Shown here: positions 9,241 to 16,353 of the stretch, piece by piece
How positions within the stretch are numbered: the stretch's first letter is position 1
Layout of the letters: every line of letters starts with the position of its first letter
Assembly (NCBI GenBank): GCA_002336035.1
Contig: DDED01000160.1
Span: forward strand, 23,187 to 87,186
Source of the DNA: Cellvibrionales bacterium UBA1963
GTDB taxonomy: Bacteria; Pseudomonadota; Gammaproteobacteria; Pseudomonadales; UBA7434
Direction: 5' to 3'
Length of the DNA stretch: 64,000 bases
Position numbers and translations under genes: made by a program
Notes under the pieces: model-generated
What the model saw: the letters and a program-made list of their open reading frames with translations, nothing else
What the model was told of the DNA's origin: nothing
Databases searched by the model: none

Positions 9241-10125
9241 ATGAAACATATTCCAATGCTGTTAATACTGGGCTGTTTATTTGCCTGTGGTGATTCCAGC
9301 GAACAGGCCGACCAGCGTGTGATGCCCATCGATATTGCTAGCGATCAACGAGAACCTTACCGCAAGCTTGCAATGGACGGTGCAGAGAACTTTCGCGATC
9401 TTGGCGGTTATCAAACGCGTGACGGGAAAACGGTCAAGTGGGGGGTATTATACCGTTCAGACAGTTTGGCCGATCTAAGTGAGCGAGATTTAGCGTTTCT
9501 TCAGCGTTTGAAGGTTAAGCAAATCGTCGATTTTCGCACTCCGTTTGAAAAAGCGGAAGACCCGGATCGCATACCCGCAGGCATTCAATACGTGGAACGT
9601 GAAATCGATGTGGAAGGCACGGCAGTCAAAGAGTTGTTTGAAAAAATTTCTTCAGGTGATATTGATGATTTAAACGCAGTAGAATTAATGGAAAATGCCA
9701 ATCGCGCGTTTGTCTCCTCGCAGCAGCATGTTTATGGCCCACATCTAAAAAGTTTACTTGATGATGATAATATCCCTAGCGTGGCGCATTGCACTGGCGG
9801 CAAAGACCGTGCAGGATTTGGTGCTGCCATTACGTTGCTGGCATTGGGTGTGCCAGAAGAAGCAGTGATTAATGACTTTATGCTCACCAATGTTTATACC
9901 AAAGAAAAGATTAATAAATACATTTGGATGATTCGATTAGGGTCTTTTTTTAGAACCGATCCTGAAAAGATAAGACCCTTATTAGGCGTTGAGCGGAGTT
10001 TTATCGTGGCGGCGCTCGACCAAATGAAGACAGAATACGGTTCAATTGATAATTATTTTCGTCAAGGCTTGGGATTAACAGATGACGAACTGGTTCGTTT
10101 ACGGTCGAGATTTTTAGAAGGCTAG
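9241..10125 (+). CDS. Tyrosine-phosphatase-family lipoprotein
   Basis: Probable secreted phosphatase of the bacterial Y_phosphatase3 type, whose members act on phosphotyrosine, phosphoserine or phosphoinositides. A short signal peptide with lipobox LFAC puts the lipidated Cys at residue 16. The family opening ENFRDLGGYQTRDGKTVKWG is followed by LYRSDSL and by the P-loop HCTGGKDRAG, with nucleophile Cys184 and Arg190 (C-x5-R). An AAAGGAC ribosome site precedes the ATG. It lies 38 bases after the CoA-transferase and may be in the same operon. The partner substrate is unknown; the lipobox implies an envelope location. Confidence 0.85.
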   Translation: MKHIPMLLILGCLFACGDSSEQADQRVMPIDIASDQREPYRKLAMDGAENFRDLGGYQTRDGKTVKWGVLYRSDSLADLSERDLAFLQRLKVKQIVDFRTPFEKAEDPDRIPAGIQYVEREIDVEGTAVKELFEKISSGDIDDLNAVELMENANRAFVSSQQHVYGPHLKSLLDDDNIPSVAHCTGGKDRAGFGAAITLLALGVPEEAVINDFMLTNVYTKEKINKYIWMIRLGSFFRTDPEKIRPLLGVERSFIVAALDQMKTEYGSIDNYFRQGLGLTDDELVRLRSRFLEG

Positions 10126-10242
10126 CGTCTAAGTCATACTTCCACCGTCACAAAACTGTGTGCGAGATGGGCAGAGGGTCCATAAAATAGGTATACTTGT
10201 TAAAGGTTACGCTATTTCACTCACATCGGACACTTATTGAGT

Positions 10243-10698
10243 ATGGTTCAATCCACGATAAATAAGACATTGCAAAACGCTGAGGCAATGTGTCTTGATG
10301 CGGGTGTTAGGTTAACCGTAAAACGCAAAAGAACGTTAGCTTTATTATTAGAGGCGCAATCCCCCATTTCGGCTTATGAGTTAATCGATCAGTACAACGT
10401 TTGTTACAGCGGGTCGCTTACTGCGATGTCGGCTTATCGTATGTTGAACTTTCTAGTCGAAGCAACGCTCGCACATCGATTAAATTCGGTTAATAAATAT
10501 ACGGCGTGTGAGCATATTAATTGCGACCACGCGCACCACCTGCCTCAATTTCTCATCTGTGGTAATTGTCAGTCAGTCTCCGAGGCAAGTATTCGACCAG
10601 AAACGTTAAATAAATTAAAAACCGATGTCCTCGACTCAGGCTTTACTCTTAATAATCAACAGCTTGAGCTTCATGGTTTGTGCAGTGACTGCCGCTAA
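10243..10698 (+). CDS. zur: Zinc uptake regulator, Fur family
   Basis: DNA-binding repressor that shuts off zinc uptake genes when zinc is plentiful. Compared from memory with E. coli Zur, this protein keeps the diagnostic pattern RLTVKRKRTLALLLEAQSPI, ISAYELID, a FLVEATLAHRLNSVNKYTAC segment (E. coli FLLEQGFVHKVESTNSYVLC), FLICGNCQSVSE, and the C-terminal ELHGLCSDC. The two CxxC pairs (CGNC, CSDC) form the structural zinc site. A His-rich CDHAHH stretch precedes the first pair. ATG 10243 is preferred to the in-frame TTG at 10237. It stands directly upstream of the secreted-protein and receptor cluster, on the same strand, which fits control of that cluster. Confidence 0.85.
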   Translation: MVQSTINKTLQNAEAMCLDAGVRLTVKRKRTLALLLEAQSPISAYELIDQYNVCYSGSLTAMSAYRMLNFLVEATLAHRLNSVNKYTACEHINCDHAHHLPQFLICGNCQSVSEASIRPETLNKLKTDVLDSGFTLNNQQLELHGLCSDCR

Positions 10699-10820
10699 AA
10701 AAGTTCTTATAATGATCATTTAACAGCTTTTACCTCCCCCTATATTATGTTGTCAAAACGTAGCCTCTCCGTTACGCCCACGTTAATTGTGAAACAGTTT
10801 AATTATTACCCAGTCTGGTC

Positions 10821-10852
10821 TTGTAATGCACAAATGATATGTTGTATCATAT
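10821..10852 (+). promoter_or_regulatory. Probable promoter with overlapping Zur-like operator
   Basis: TTGTAA (10821-10826) and TATCAT (10845-10850) are 18 bases apart and make a plausible sigma-70 promoter for the first secreted-protein gene. ATGATA (10834-10839) and TATCAT (10845-10850) form a perfect inverted repeat with a five-base centre, so the repeat covers the spacer and the -10 hexamer, as expected for a repressor site. The arms resemble the AAATGTTAT-type half-sites of proteobacterial Zur boxes but the centre is longer than in E. coli. The assignment to Zur is inferred from the adjacent regulator gene. Confidence 0.45.
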
Positions 10853-10919
10853 TGGACATCAGAACAACTGGTCTGAATAAATATTGGAACTTATAGAAAT
10901 AATTAAACTGGACAGAACA

Positions 10920-11609
10920 ATGAAGGACTTAATTTTAGCGGGACTTTTTTCTGTGTTTGCTGCATCTGCATTTGCAAATGAACATGATCATGGGCATGGC
11001 GATCACGGCGATATCGTTGGTGAGGCAGAGGGCGGCGCAATAGAAGTAGAAACCGGCATGCCATTAGCAGGTGGCGGTCGATTATTTGAGGCTGATTTTG
11101 GTGATTTTGCACTCGGTACTTACGCAACGAATGCGCCAGGCTTTGAAGTGGAAGACGGCCCATTTGGCGCTTTGAATTACCTTGCCTACAACATGCAAAG
11201 CGATCTAAAAAGTTGGGATGGAATAAGTTGGGTTACTTCTTCTAACAGCCTATTCAGCATAGAAAACGACTATGAATCACCTACCCTTCAACCTTTTGCT
11301 AAAGGCATGATTGGTCAAGCAGATGATGACGGCGGTGTACATACCCATATTGATTTCTTCATTGACCCTAATGCAGCAGTTGGTGCTTACCTGATTGAAT
11401 TTATATTAGAGGGTTATACAGATAATGCCTTACAGTCTAGCAATGGCTATTCATCAGACTCCGTCTTTATTGCTTTCAATAATGGTTTAAGCTCAGAAGA
11501 TTATGAGTTTGGTATAGACGCAATGTCACCCGTACCCGTACCTGCTGCGGCCTGGTTATTTGTGTCAGGTTTAGCTGGCTTGGCTGGACTTCGCAAAGCG
11601 AGAAAATAA
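10920..11609 (+). CDS. His-rich secreted protein with PEP-CTERM-like sorting tail (VHxH family)
   Basis: Predicted exported, surface-sorted protein, probably metal-binding. Reading from ATG 10920 gives 229 residues; an in-frame TTG at 10884 gives a poorer signal peptide. The signal peptide ends at AFA, and the mature N-terminus is NEHDHGHGDHGD (His22, 24, 26, 29). The core has ADFGDFALGTYATNAPGF, a LKSWDGISWV block, VHTHIDFF (His141, His143) and AVGAYLIEFILEG. The tail from residue 205 is VPVPAAAWLF, a hydrophobic stretch and RKARK, the proteobacterial exosortase sorting pattern. It resembles the group I remember as 'All3515 family Zur-repressed PEP-CTERM protein'. Two diverged paralogues lie downstream. 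Confidence 0.75.
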   Translation: MKDLILAGLFSVFAASAFANEHDHGHGDHGDIVGEAEGGAIEVETGMPLAGGGRLFEADFGDFALGTYATNAPGFEVEDGPFGALNYLAYNMQSDLKSWDGISWVTSSNSLFSIENDYESPTLQPFAKGMIGQADDDGGVHTHIDFFIDPNAAVGAYLIEFILEGYTDNALQSSNGYSSDSVFIAFNNGLSSEDYEFGIDAMSPVPVPAAAWLFVSGLAGLAGLRKARK

Positions 11610-11626
11610 AACTCAATATTTGAGTT
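11610..11626 (+). terminator. Short hairpin directly after the stop codon
   Basis: AACTCAA (11610-11616) and TTGAGTT (11620-11626) pair perfectly around a TAT loop right after the stop codon at 11607-11609. No T-tract follows. It could protect the mRNA 3' end or act together with the larger hairpin just downstream. Confidence 0.4.
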
Positions 11627-11631
11627 ACCCT

Positions 11632-11664
11632 AATAAACCCAGAGGATTCTACTCTGGGTTTATT
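11632..11664 (+). terminator. Rho-independent terminator-like hairpin between two paralogues
   Basis: AATAAACCCAGAG (11632-11644) and CTCTGGGTTTATT (11652-11664) form a perfect 13-base-pair stem with a seven-base loop, followed by the T-rich GTTTATTGTTTATTA. It separates the first secreted-protein gene from the rest of the cluster, so the first gene may be expressed at a higher level. Confidence 0.7.
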
Positions 11665-11693
11665 GTTTATTGTTTATTACGTTATAAAGGTAG

Positions 11694-12494
11694 GTGAAGA
11701 TAGTGAAAAAGGGTGGATTCACGTTGATTAAAATTTTGAGTTTTGCAATAGCATTCTTGATAGGTCCTGTGTCTATTTCATATGCCCAACACAGTGATAT
11801 ATGGTTAACACTCACTGACAATCAAGTAACGCCGACCGAAATTAACTCTGAAACCAACAGTCCTACCCTTGTTGATCTGACGACCGGAAAATTTTTATAT
11901 CCCACTACCTTCGGCACTCCTAGTAATCCAGAAATACCAACAACAGGTGACCCTGGCTTCCAATCATCAGCGAATACGTTTGACCCAGGTTATATGTATT
12001 ACCGTGCGGTAGGCTCTTTATGGTTCTGGAATGGCCAAGCATGGGTGAATAATGTCGTTGATCAAGAAAGAGTTAAACTCCGAGATGTTCAGTATGCTTA
12101 CTCATTTGTTACACCAGATGGAGTTAGTAGCCCAGTAGGCGCAATTGACCAAATCGGTGGGGGTGGCTCTGTACATCAGCACATAAACTTTTATATTGAG
12201 AATTTAGGGTCAGCTAATCCAGCAACTGGCGCCTACATGATCGACATTGAGCTTTTCGTCACAAATACGATAGGCGGCAGTTTAGAAACGCACCTAAGCT
12301 CTGATCCCGTCAGAATCGCATTTAACTATCAAATGAGTGAAACCGAATTTAGCGTTGCTATTAATGCACTCACATCGCCAACAGAGCCAGAACCTGTTTC
12401 GGTCCCCATGCCGAATGGCGCTCTGTTCTTGTTAGCTGCTTTGCTGTTAATATTTGGCTCTTTTAAGAACCGACGCAAAACTATAGTAAGATAA
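11694..12494 (+). CDS. Secreted protein with PEP-CTERM-like tail, second VHxH paralogue
   Basis: Predicted exported and membrane-anchored protein of 266 residues. GTG 11694 is used because AAAGGTAG stands immediately upstream. The signal peptide ends at SYAQ. The body aligns by eye with the preceding paralogue: GDPGFQSS, the aromatic block VGSLWFWNGQAWVN, VHQHINFYIE (His161, His163), TGAYMIDIELF and SDPVRIAFNYQMS. The C-terminus is VPMPNGALFLL, a hydrophobic stretch, then KNRRK, a diverged sorting tail. It lacks the His-rich N-terminus of the first copy. The role is probably the same metal-related function; this is inference from the paralogue and the neighbouring receptor. Confidence 0.65.
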   Translation: MKIVKKGGFTLIKILSFAIAFLIGPVSISYAQHSDIWLTLTDNQVTPTEINSETNSPTLVDLTTGKFLYPTTFGTPSNPEIPTTGDPGFQSSANTFDPGYMYYRAVGSLWFWNGQAWVNNVVDQERVKLRDVQYAYSFVTPDGVSSPVGAIDQIGGGGSVHQHINFYIENLGSANPATGAYMIDIELFVTNTIGGSLETHLSSDPVRIAFNYQMSETEFSVAINALTSPTEPEPVSVPMPNGALFLLAALLLIFGSFKNRRKTIVR

Positions 12495-12513
12495 TTTTTT
12501 AATTTTCAGCCTT

Positions 12514-14061
12514 TTGAGTGTTAATAAACCTGTGATAAATGCTTCTGGTTTTTTTTTGAAAATATGGTTTGAAAAAATCGCTTTTTTTAATTCTCCTCTT
12601 GTTAGGGCACTATTGCTTGCTTGTTTATTGACTGGCTGTGAGGGCGATGTCAGCGGCGGAGAGCAGACTGTAGTCAGTTCAGGAGGCCCAGCCTCGGGCG
12701 CCAGATTATTTGTTAATAATGTGGATGGAAACGATAATAACGACGGTATTAGTTTGCCCTTTAAATCACTTCAATACGCGCTGGATCAACTCCGGCCAGG
12801 CGATGTGCTGGTGATTCAGAGTACTGAGCAGGATTATCAAACAGATCAAGAGATCTCAGACCCTAATATTGATGGCAACATTCTGCGAGGCTTTCGATTA
12901 AGTACAAGCGGGACAAAATCTGCACCGATTGTTATTGAGGGTGATATCACTTCACCCCCCACTATTCATCAAGGGCAATCTGACTTTGCTAATGACGGTA
13001 GTGCTCGGATTGGCCTGCTATTGGACTGCGTTAGTCACGTTGTTGTACGAAATCTAATAATAAGAGGAGTCAATGAGGCCGGTATTAGCAGTTCTATGGT
13101 GGGTGCTTGCGAAACAAGTAATGTCACTTTAGACGGCAACACTATTTACGATGTTTATGGTGAAAAGTATGTTGGCGGCATTCGGCTAATGGGCGTTAAC
13201 GAGGTCATTATTCAGAACAATAAAATTCGTGATGTTTACACTCGGCAAGCTAATGAAGAACGTGGTTTGATTAAAGCTGGTAGCAGCCTATCCAATATTT
13301 TCATAGGCGATAATACATTTAATAATTTAGATGCCGGTGTTGTCCTTAATGCGCAGGGATTTGGTAGTACTGATTTTTATCCTGAAGAAGCGATAGTAAA
13401 TATTCAGATACATAACAATACTTTTAAGCAAGTTGTGCGGCCAGTTAACTTCTATAATCAAATAAATGATTCCTCGGGAATTTATGAAATTAAAACAGGG
13501 TTATTCAAGTCTGTTGATGTTTCGGGTAATTTATTTCTTACTGTGGAGGAATCTGCAATATTGGTTGAGCTAGGAGACAGTGAATATCAGTCAGAATCTT
13601 TTTGTCTATTCAATAATAATTTCATTGACACCGATTTGTCGGCAATTGATATTACAGGGGTTCAATACGCTGAGATATTTAATAATATTTTTGTTAGGCC
13701 GGAGAGTAATATTTTAGTGACACGGTCGCCTCAGAGTTCTATTGTAAATAGTATTGCCTACAGTAATTTTAATTTGTTTTTGGACGTTAAATATTTAACG
13801 TGGCAATTAGATGTAGGAGGTATGGCAGAGGAAGACTTTTCGGACCTGTCGAATTGGCAATATGCTCAATCTCATCCTGAGCTTAGCGTGGGGCCAGATC
13901 TCGACTCTTCAAATAATGATCCTCTATTTATAGATCCGCTTGATGATTTTCGTTTGTCCGACGCATCTCCTGCTTTGCTAGCAGGGCGGTACGGTGCCTC
14001 TATTGGCTATGACTATACTTTGCCGTTAGATTTTAAGTCTAACTGTCGAATGCTATTTTGA
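12514..14061 (+). CDS. Right-handed parallel beta-helix lipoprotein
   Basis: Predicted lipoprotein with lipobox LTGC (Cys42 from the TTG at 12514). The mature protein opens with LFVNNVDGNDNNDGISLPFKS and the ALDQLRPGDVLVI segment, typical of DUF1565-like and pectate-lyase-like beta helices. A run of short Asn-rich turns follows (VTLDGNTIYDV, VIIQNNKIRDV, IFIGDNTFNNL, IQIHNNTFKQV), consistent with helix coils. The end, SPALLAGRYGASIGYDY, is the usual terminal motif. No ATG opens the frame; TTG 12514 and GTG 12532 are both possible. The stop overlaps the start region of the receptor gene, implying coupling. No catalytic activity can be assigned; it may be a surface or periplasmic partner of the receptor. 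Confidence 0.7.
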   Translation: MSVNKPVINASGFFLKIWFEKIAFFNSPLVRALLLACLLTGCEGDVSGGEQTVVSSGGPASGARLFVNNVDGNDNNDGISLPFKSLQYALDQLRPGDVLVIQSTEQDYQTDQEISDPNIDGNILRGFRLSTSGTKSAPIVIEGDITSPPTIHQGQSDFANDGSARIGLLLDCVSHVVVRNLIIRGVNEAGISSSMVGACETSNVTLDGNTIYDVYGEKYVGGIRLMGVNEVIIQNNKIRDVYTRQANEERGLIKAGSSLSNIFIGDNTFNNLDAGVVLNAQGFGSTDFYPEEAIVNIQIHNNTFKQVVRPVNFYNQINDSSGIYEIKTGLFKSVDVSGNLFLTVEESAILVELGDSEYQSESFCLFNNNFIDTDLSAIDITGVQYAEIFNNIFVRPESNILVTRSPQSSIVNSIAYSNFNLFLDVKYLTWQLDVGGMAEEDFSDLSNWQYAQSHPELSVGPDLDSSNNDPLFIDPLDDFRLSDASPALLAGRYGASIGYDYTLPLDFKSNCRMLF

Positions 14062-14066
14062 GTTTA

Positions 14067-16352
14067 ATGTTTATGCCATATGCTAAAGCACAGCAGTCTT
14101 TATCCCTTTTACTTAAATCGATTCGATTAAGGCGTGGTGTATTGTCAGCCATCAGTGCAGCCACTTTTTTTTCTTCTATGGCGGTTGCCGAAAACGCCAT
14201 GGAGGAAGTGACGATTAATGCCCAGCAACAGGTACAACAATCAATTTTAGGCTTTAGTACAATCGAATTATCAGGCGAAGAGTTACTCAGCAAACAAAGC
14301 GTTACTTTAGGTGATACGCTGGCCAATGAGATTGGCGTACACAATGCTTCATACGGTCCCGGTGTTGGCCTGCCTGTGTTGCGTGGCCTCTCTGGCGTGC
14401 GTGTGCGACTCAGCGCAGACGGTATCGGTGCATGGGACGGTTCCTCTCTTAGTCCTGACCATGCGACGGCTGTAGAACCTGCGCTAGCTAAAAGTATTCG
14501 GGTAATCAAAGGGCCTGCAACTGTTCTGCATGGCAATAATGCAATTGGTGGCGCGGTAGAAGTAATTAATGGGAGAATTGCTGAGGAATTAGATTATCAA
14601 GCATTGAGCTCAGTCTTTGAACTAAGAAAAGAACTAAGCAACGATCATCAGCGTGACACCGCGATTGCTAAGCTTAAAACCGAAATGGGCAATTGGGTTT
14701 TACAAGTGGATGGCTTTATGAGGAGCGCTGAAGATATGAGTATTCCAGCGTTGGCCATTGAAGAAGAAGCCATCGAGCAAGTTTTTGGTATCAGTAATTC
14801 AGATAACACCTTTGGTACAGTATTAAATACTGATTCAGAAACAGACAGTGGTTCAATTGGGCTAAGTTATGTCAATGATGATTTTTTTATTGGTGGTTCA
14901 AGCACAATAATTAACAGTGATTACGGTATCCCGCCTGGCGCGCATACCGAGCCTGCGGATTCGCCAGGGCATAGTCATACACATCCAGTTGGTGACAACA
15001 TCGCTGCTCAGTCGCGCGTTCGTATTGATTTAGAGCAGGAGCGACATCTATTCAAGATTGGCGGTAAGCTGAGTCAGTTGGGTCTTGAGAACTTTCGCTT
15101 AACAATAGGAAATATTAAATATCAGCATCTTGAATTTGAACAAGATCCAATAACACAGGAATTCTTAAATGGCACTCGGTTTAAGAATGACGTGCTTGAA
15201 ATTAAAGCCGAAGTTAACCACCACCTACTGGATCGGCTTAACACAAAGCACAGCGGCAAGATGGGTTTACAATGGGTAGATCTAGAGTTTTCTGCTGAGA
15301 ACATGCGTATATTAGGCGGTGGCGAGGATTTTATTCCTGCGGCTGATCAACGCTCGCTTGGTCTTTTCTTTTATGATCAGTTTCCATTAGCTATAGGTCT
15401 TCTGGAGATAGGTGGGCGCTATGAATGGCAAGAGATCTCACAACGTGAGTTAACAGCTGGATTGTTGCCCAACAATACCCAGTTTCTGCACGAGCCGATT
15501 ACTTATCAAAACTATACTTTTTCAGGTGCATTAAGTCTTGATTTATCCGATCGGCATCGATTGGTGCTTGGATTAAACTTGGCACAGCGCTCGCCTGAAA
15601 TACAAGAATTACTTTCGCTGGGACCGCATCTATCCACGCGTTCATACGATGTTGGCTTGCTGTTATTTAATAGTCAATCAGATGATTCTCCACCTGAGGC
15701 TGAAAAATTTAAGGGCGTTGATGTGCGCTGGGAGTGGCAGGGTGATATTGGCGATATGACTAGCTCTGTGTTTTATACCGAAGTGGATGATTTTATTTAT
15801 CAGAAAAGAAGGACGAGAGGCGGACTTTTTGACATTTCGGATAACGTTTTTCGCAGTGCATGTGTCCGACTAGAGGAGTGTATTTCTGTTTTTGATTATA
15901 CGCAGCACGACGCCACGCTGAGCGGCTATGAATGGCAGTGGGCACTGCCCCCTATTGACCTTCTAGGTTCTGAGCTTCAAATAGAATTATTTGCCGATCA
16001 TATTCGAGGAAGGCTAACAAACAATGAGGATTTACCGAGAATGCCGCCTGCACGACGAGGCATTGGTCTGGAGTGGGCAAACGGGATTTTCTACTCAGAA
16101 CTGCGTTATAATTTTGTCGCTGCGCAGGAAAAAATTGGAGAAAGTGAAGCTCCAACTTCTGCCTATGAGTTGTTGAATGCTTATATTTCTCTTACAGACG
16201 TCATTGACGGTCCGTATTATCAAGAAAGGATTGTTTTTTTTCAGATGAAAAATTTATTAAATGAAGATATTCGAAAATCGACGTCCTTTTTAAGAAACTT
16301 CACTCCCGAGCCCGGTAGAGAGATAGTCTTAGGTATACGGTATCAACTTTAA
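14067..16352 (+). CDS. znuD: ZnuD-like TonB-dependent outer membrane receptor
   Basis: Outer membrane beta-barrel importer energised by TonB, probably for zinc. After a signal peptide ending at AVAEN comes the plug domain with LGDTLANEIGVHNASYGPGV, LPVLRGLSGVRVRLSADGIG and the SLSPDHATAVEPALA segment. The SPDHA block is characteristic of ZnuD-type receptors as I remember them. Then RVIKGPATVLHGNNAIGGAVEVI ends the plug and barrel strands follow. An extracellular-type loop has His293 and HSHTHP (His302, 304, 306), comparable to the His-rich loop of neisserial ZnuD. The frame also contains TTG 14058, which overlaps the previous stop; ATG 14067 is chosen. The product has 761 residues. The terminal residue is Leu instead of the usual aromatic residue. 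Confidence 0.8.
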   Translation: MFMPYAKAQQSLSLLLKSIRLRRGVLSAISAATFFSSMAVAENAMEEVTINAQQQVQQSILGFSTIELSGEELLSKQSVTLGDTLANEIGVHNASYGPGVGLPVLRGLSGVRVRLSADGIGAWDGSSLSPDHATAVEPALAKSIRVIKGPATVLHGNNAIGGAVEVINGRIAEELDYQALSSVFELRKELSNDHQRDTAIAKLKTEMGNWVLQVDGFMRSAEDMSIPALAIEEEAIEQVFGISNSDNTFGTVLNTDSETDSGSIGLSYVNDDFFIGGSSTIINSDYGIPPGAHTEPADSPGHSHTHPVGDNIAAQSRVRIDLEQERHLFKIGGKLSQLGLENFRLTIGNIKYQHLEFEQDPITQEFLNGTRFKNDVLEIKAEVNHHLLDRLNTKHSGKMGLQWVDLEFSAENMRILGGGEDFIPAADQRSLGLFFYDQFPLAIGLLEIGGRYEWQEISQRELTAGLLPNNTQFLHEPITYQNYTFSGALSLDLSDRHRLVLGLNLAQRSPEIQELLSLGPHLSTRSYDVGLLLFNSQSDDSPPEAEKFKGVDVRWEWQGDIGDMTSSVFYTEVDDFIYQKRRTRGGLFDISDNVFRSACVRLEECISVFDYTQHDATLSGYEWQWALPPIDLLGSELQIELFADHIRGRLTNNEDLPRMPPARRGIGLEWANGIFYSELRYNFVAAQEKIGESEAPTSAYELLNAYISLTDVIDGPYYQERIVFFQMKNLLNEDIRKSTSFLRNFTPEPGREIVLGIRYQL

Positions 16353-16353
16353 T

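Noticed and set aside
10705..10725. AATGATCATT palindrome downstream of zur as a Fur or Zur box
   Set aside because: Only ten bases are symmetric, it is followed by no clear promoter, and the repeat at 10832-10852 is better placed.
10884..10919. TTG start 12 codons upstream for the His-rich secreted protein
   Set aside because: It would put a charged stretch before the signal peptide; ATG 10920 gives a normal signal peptide.
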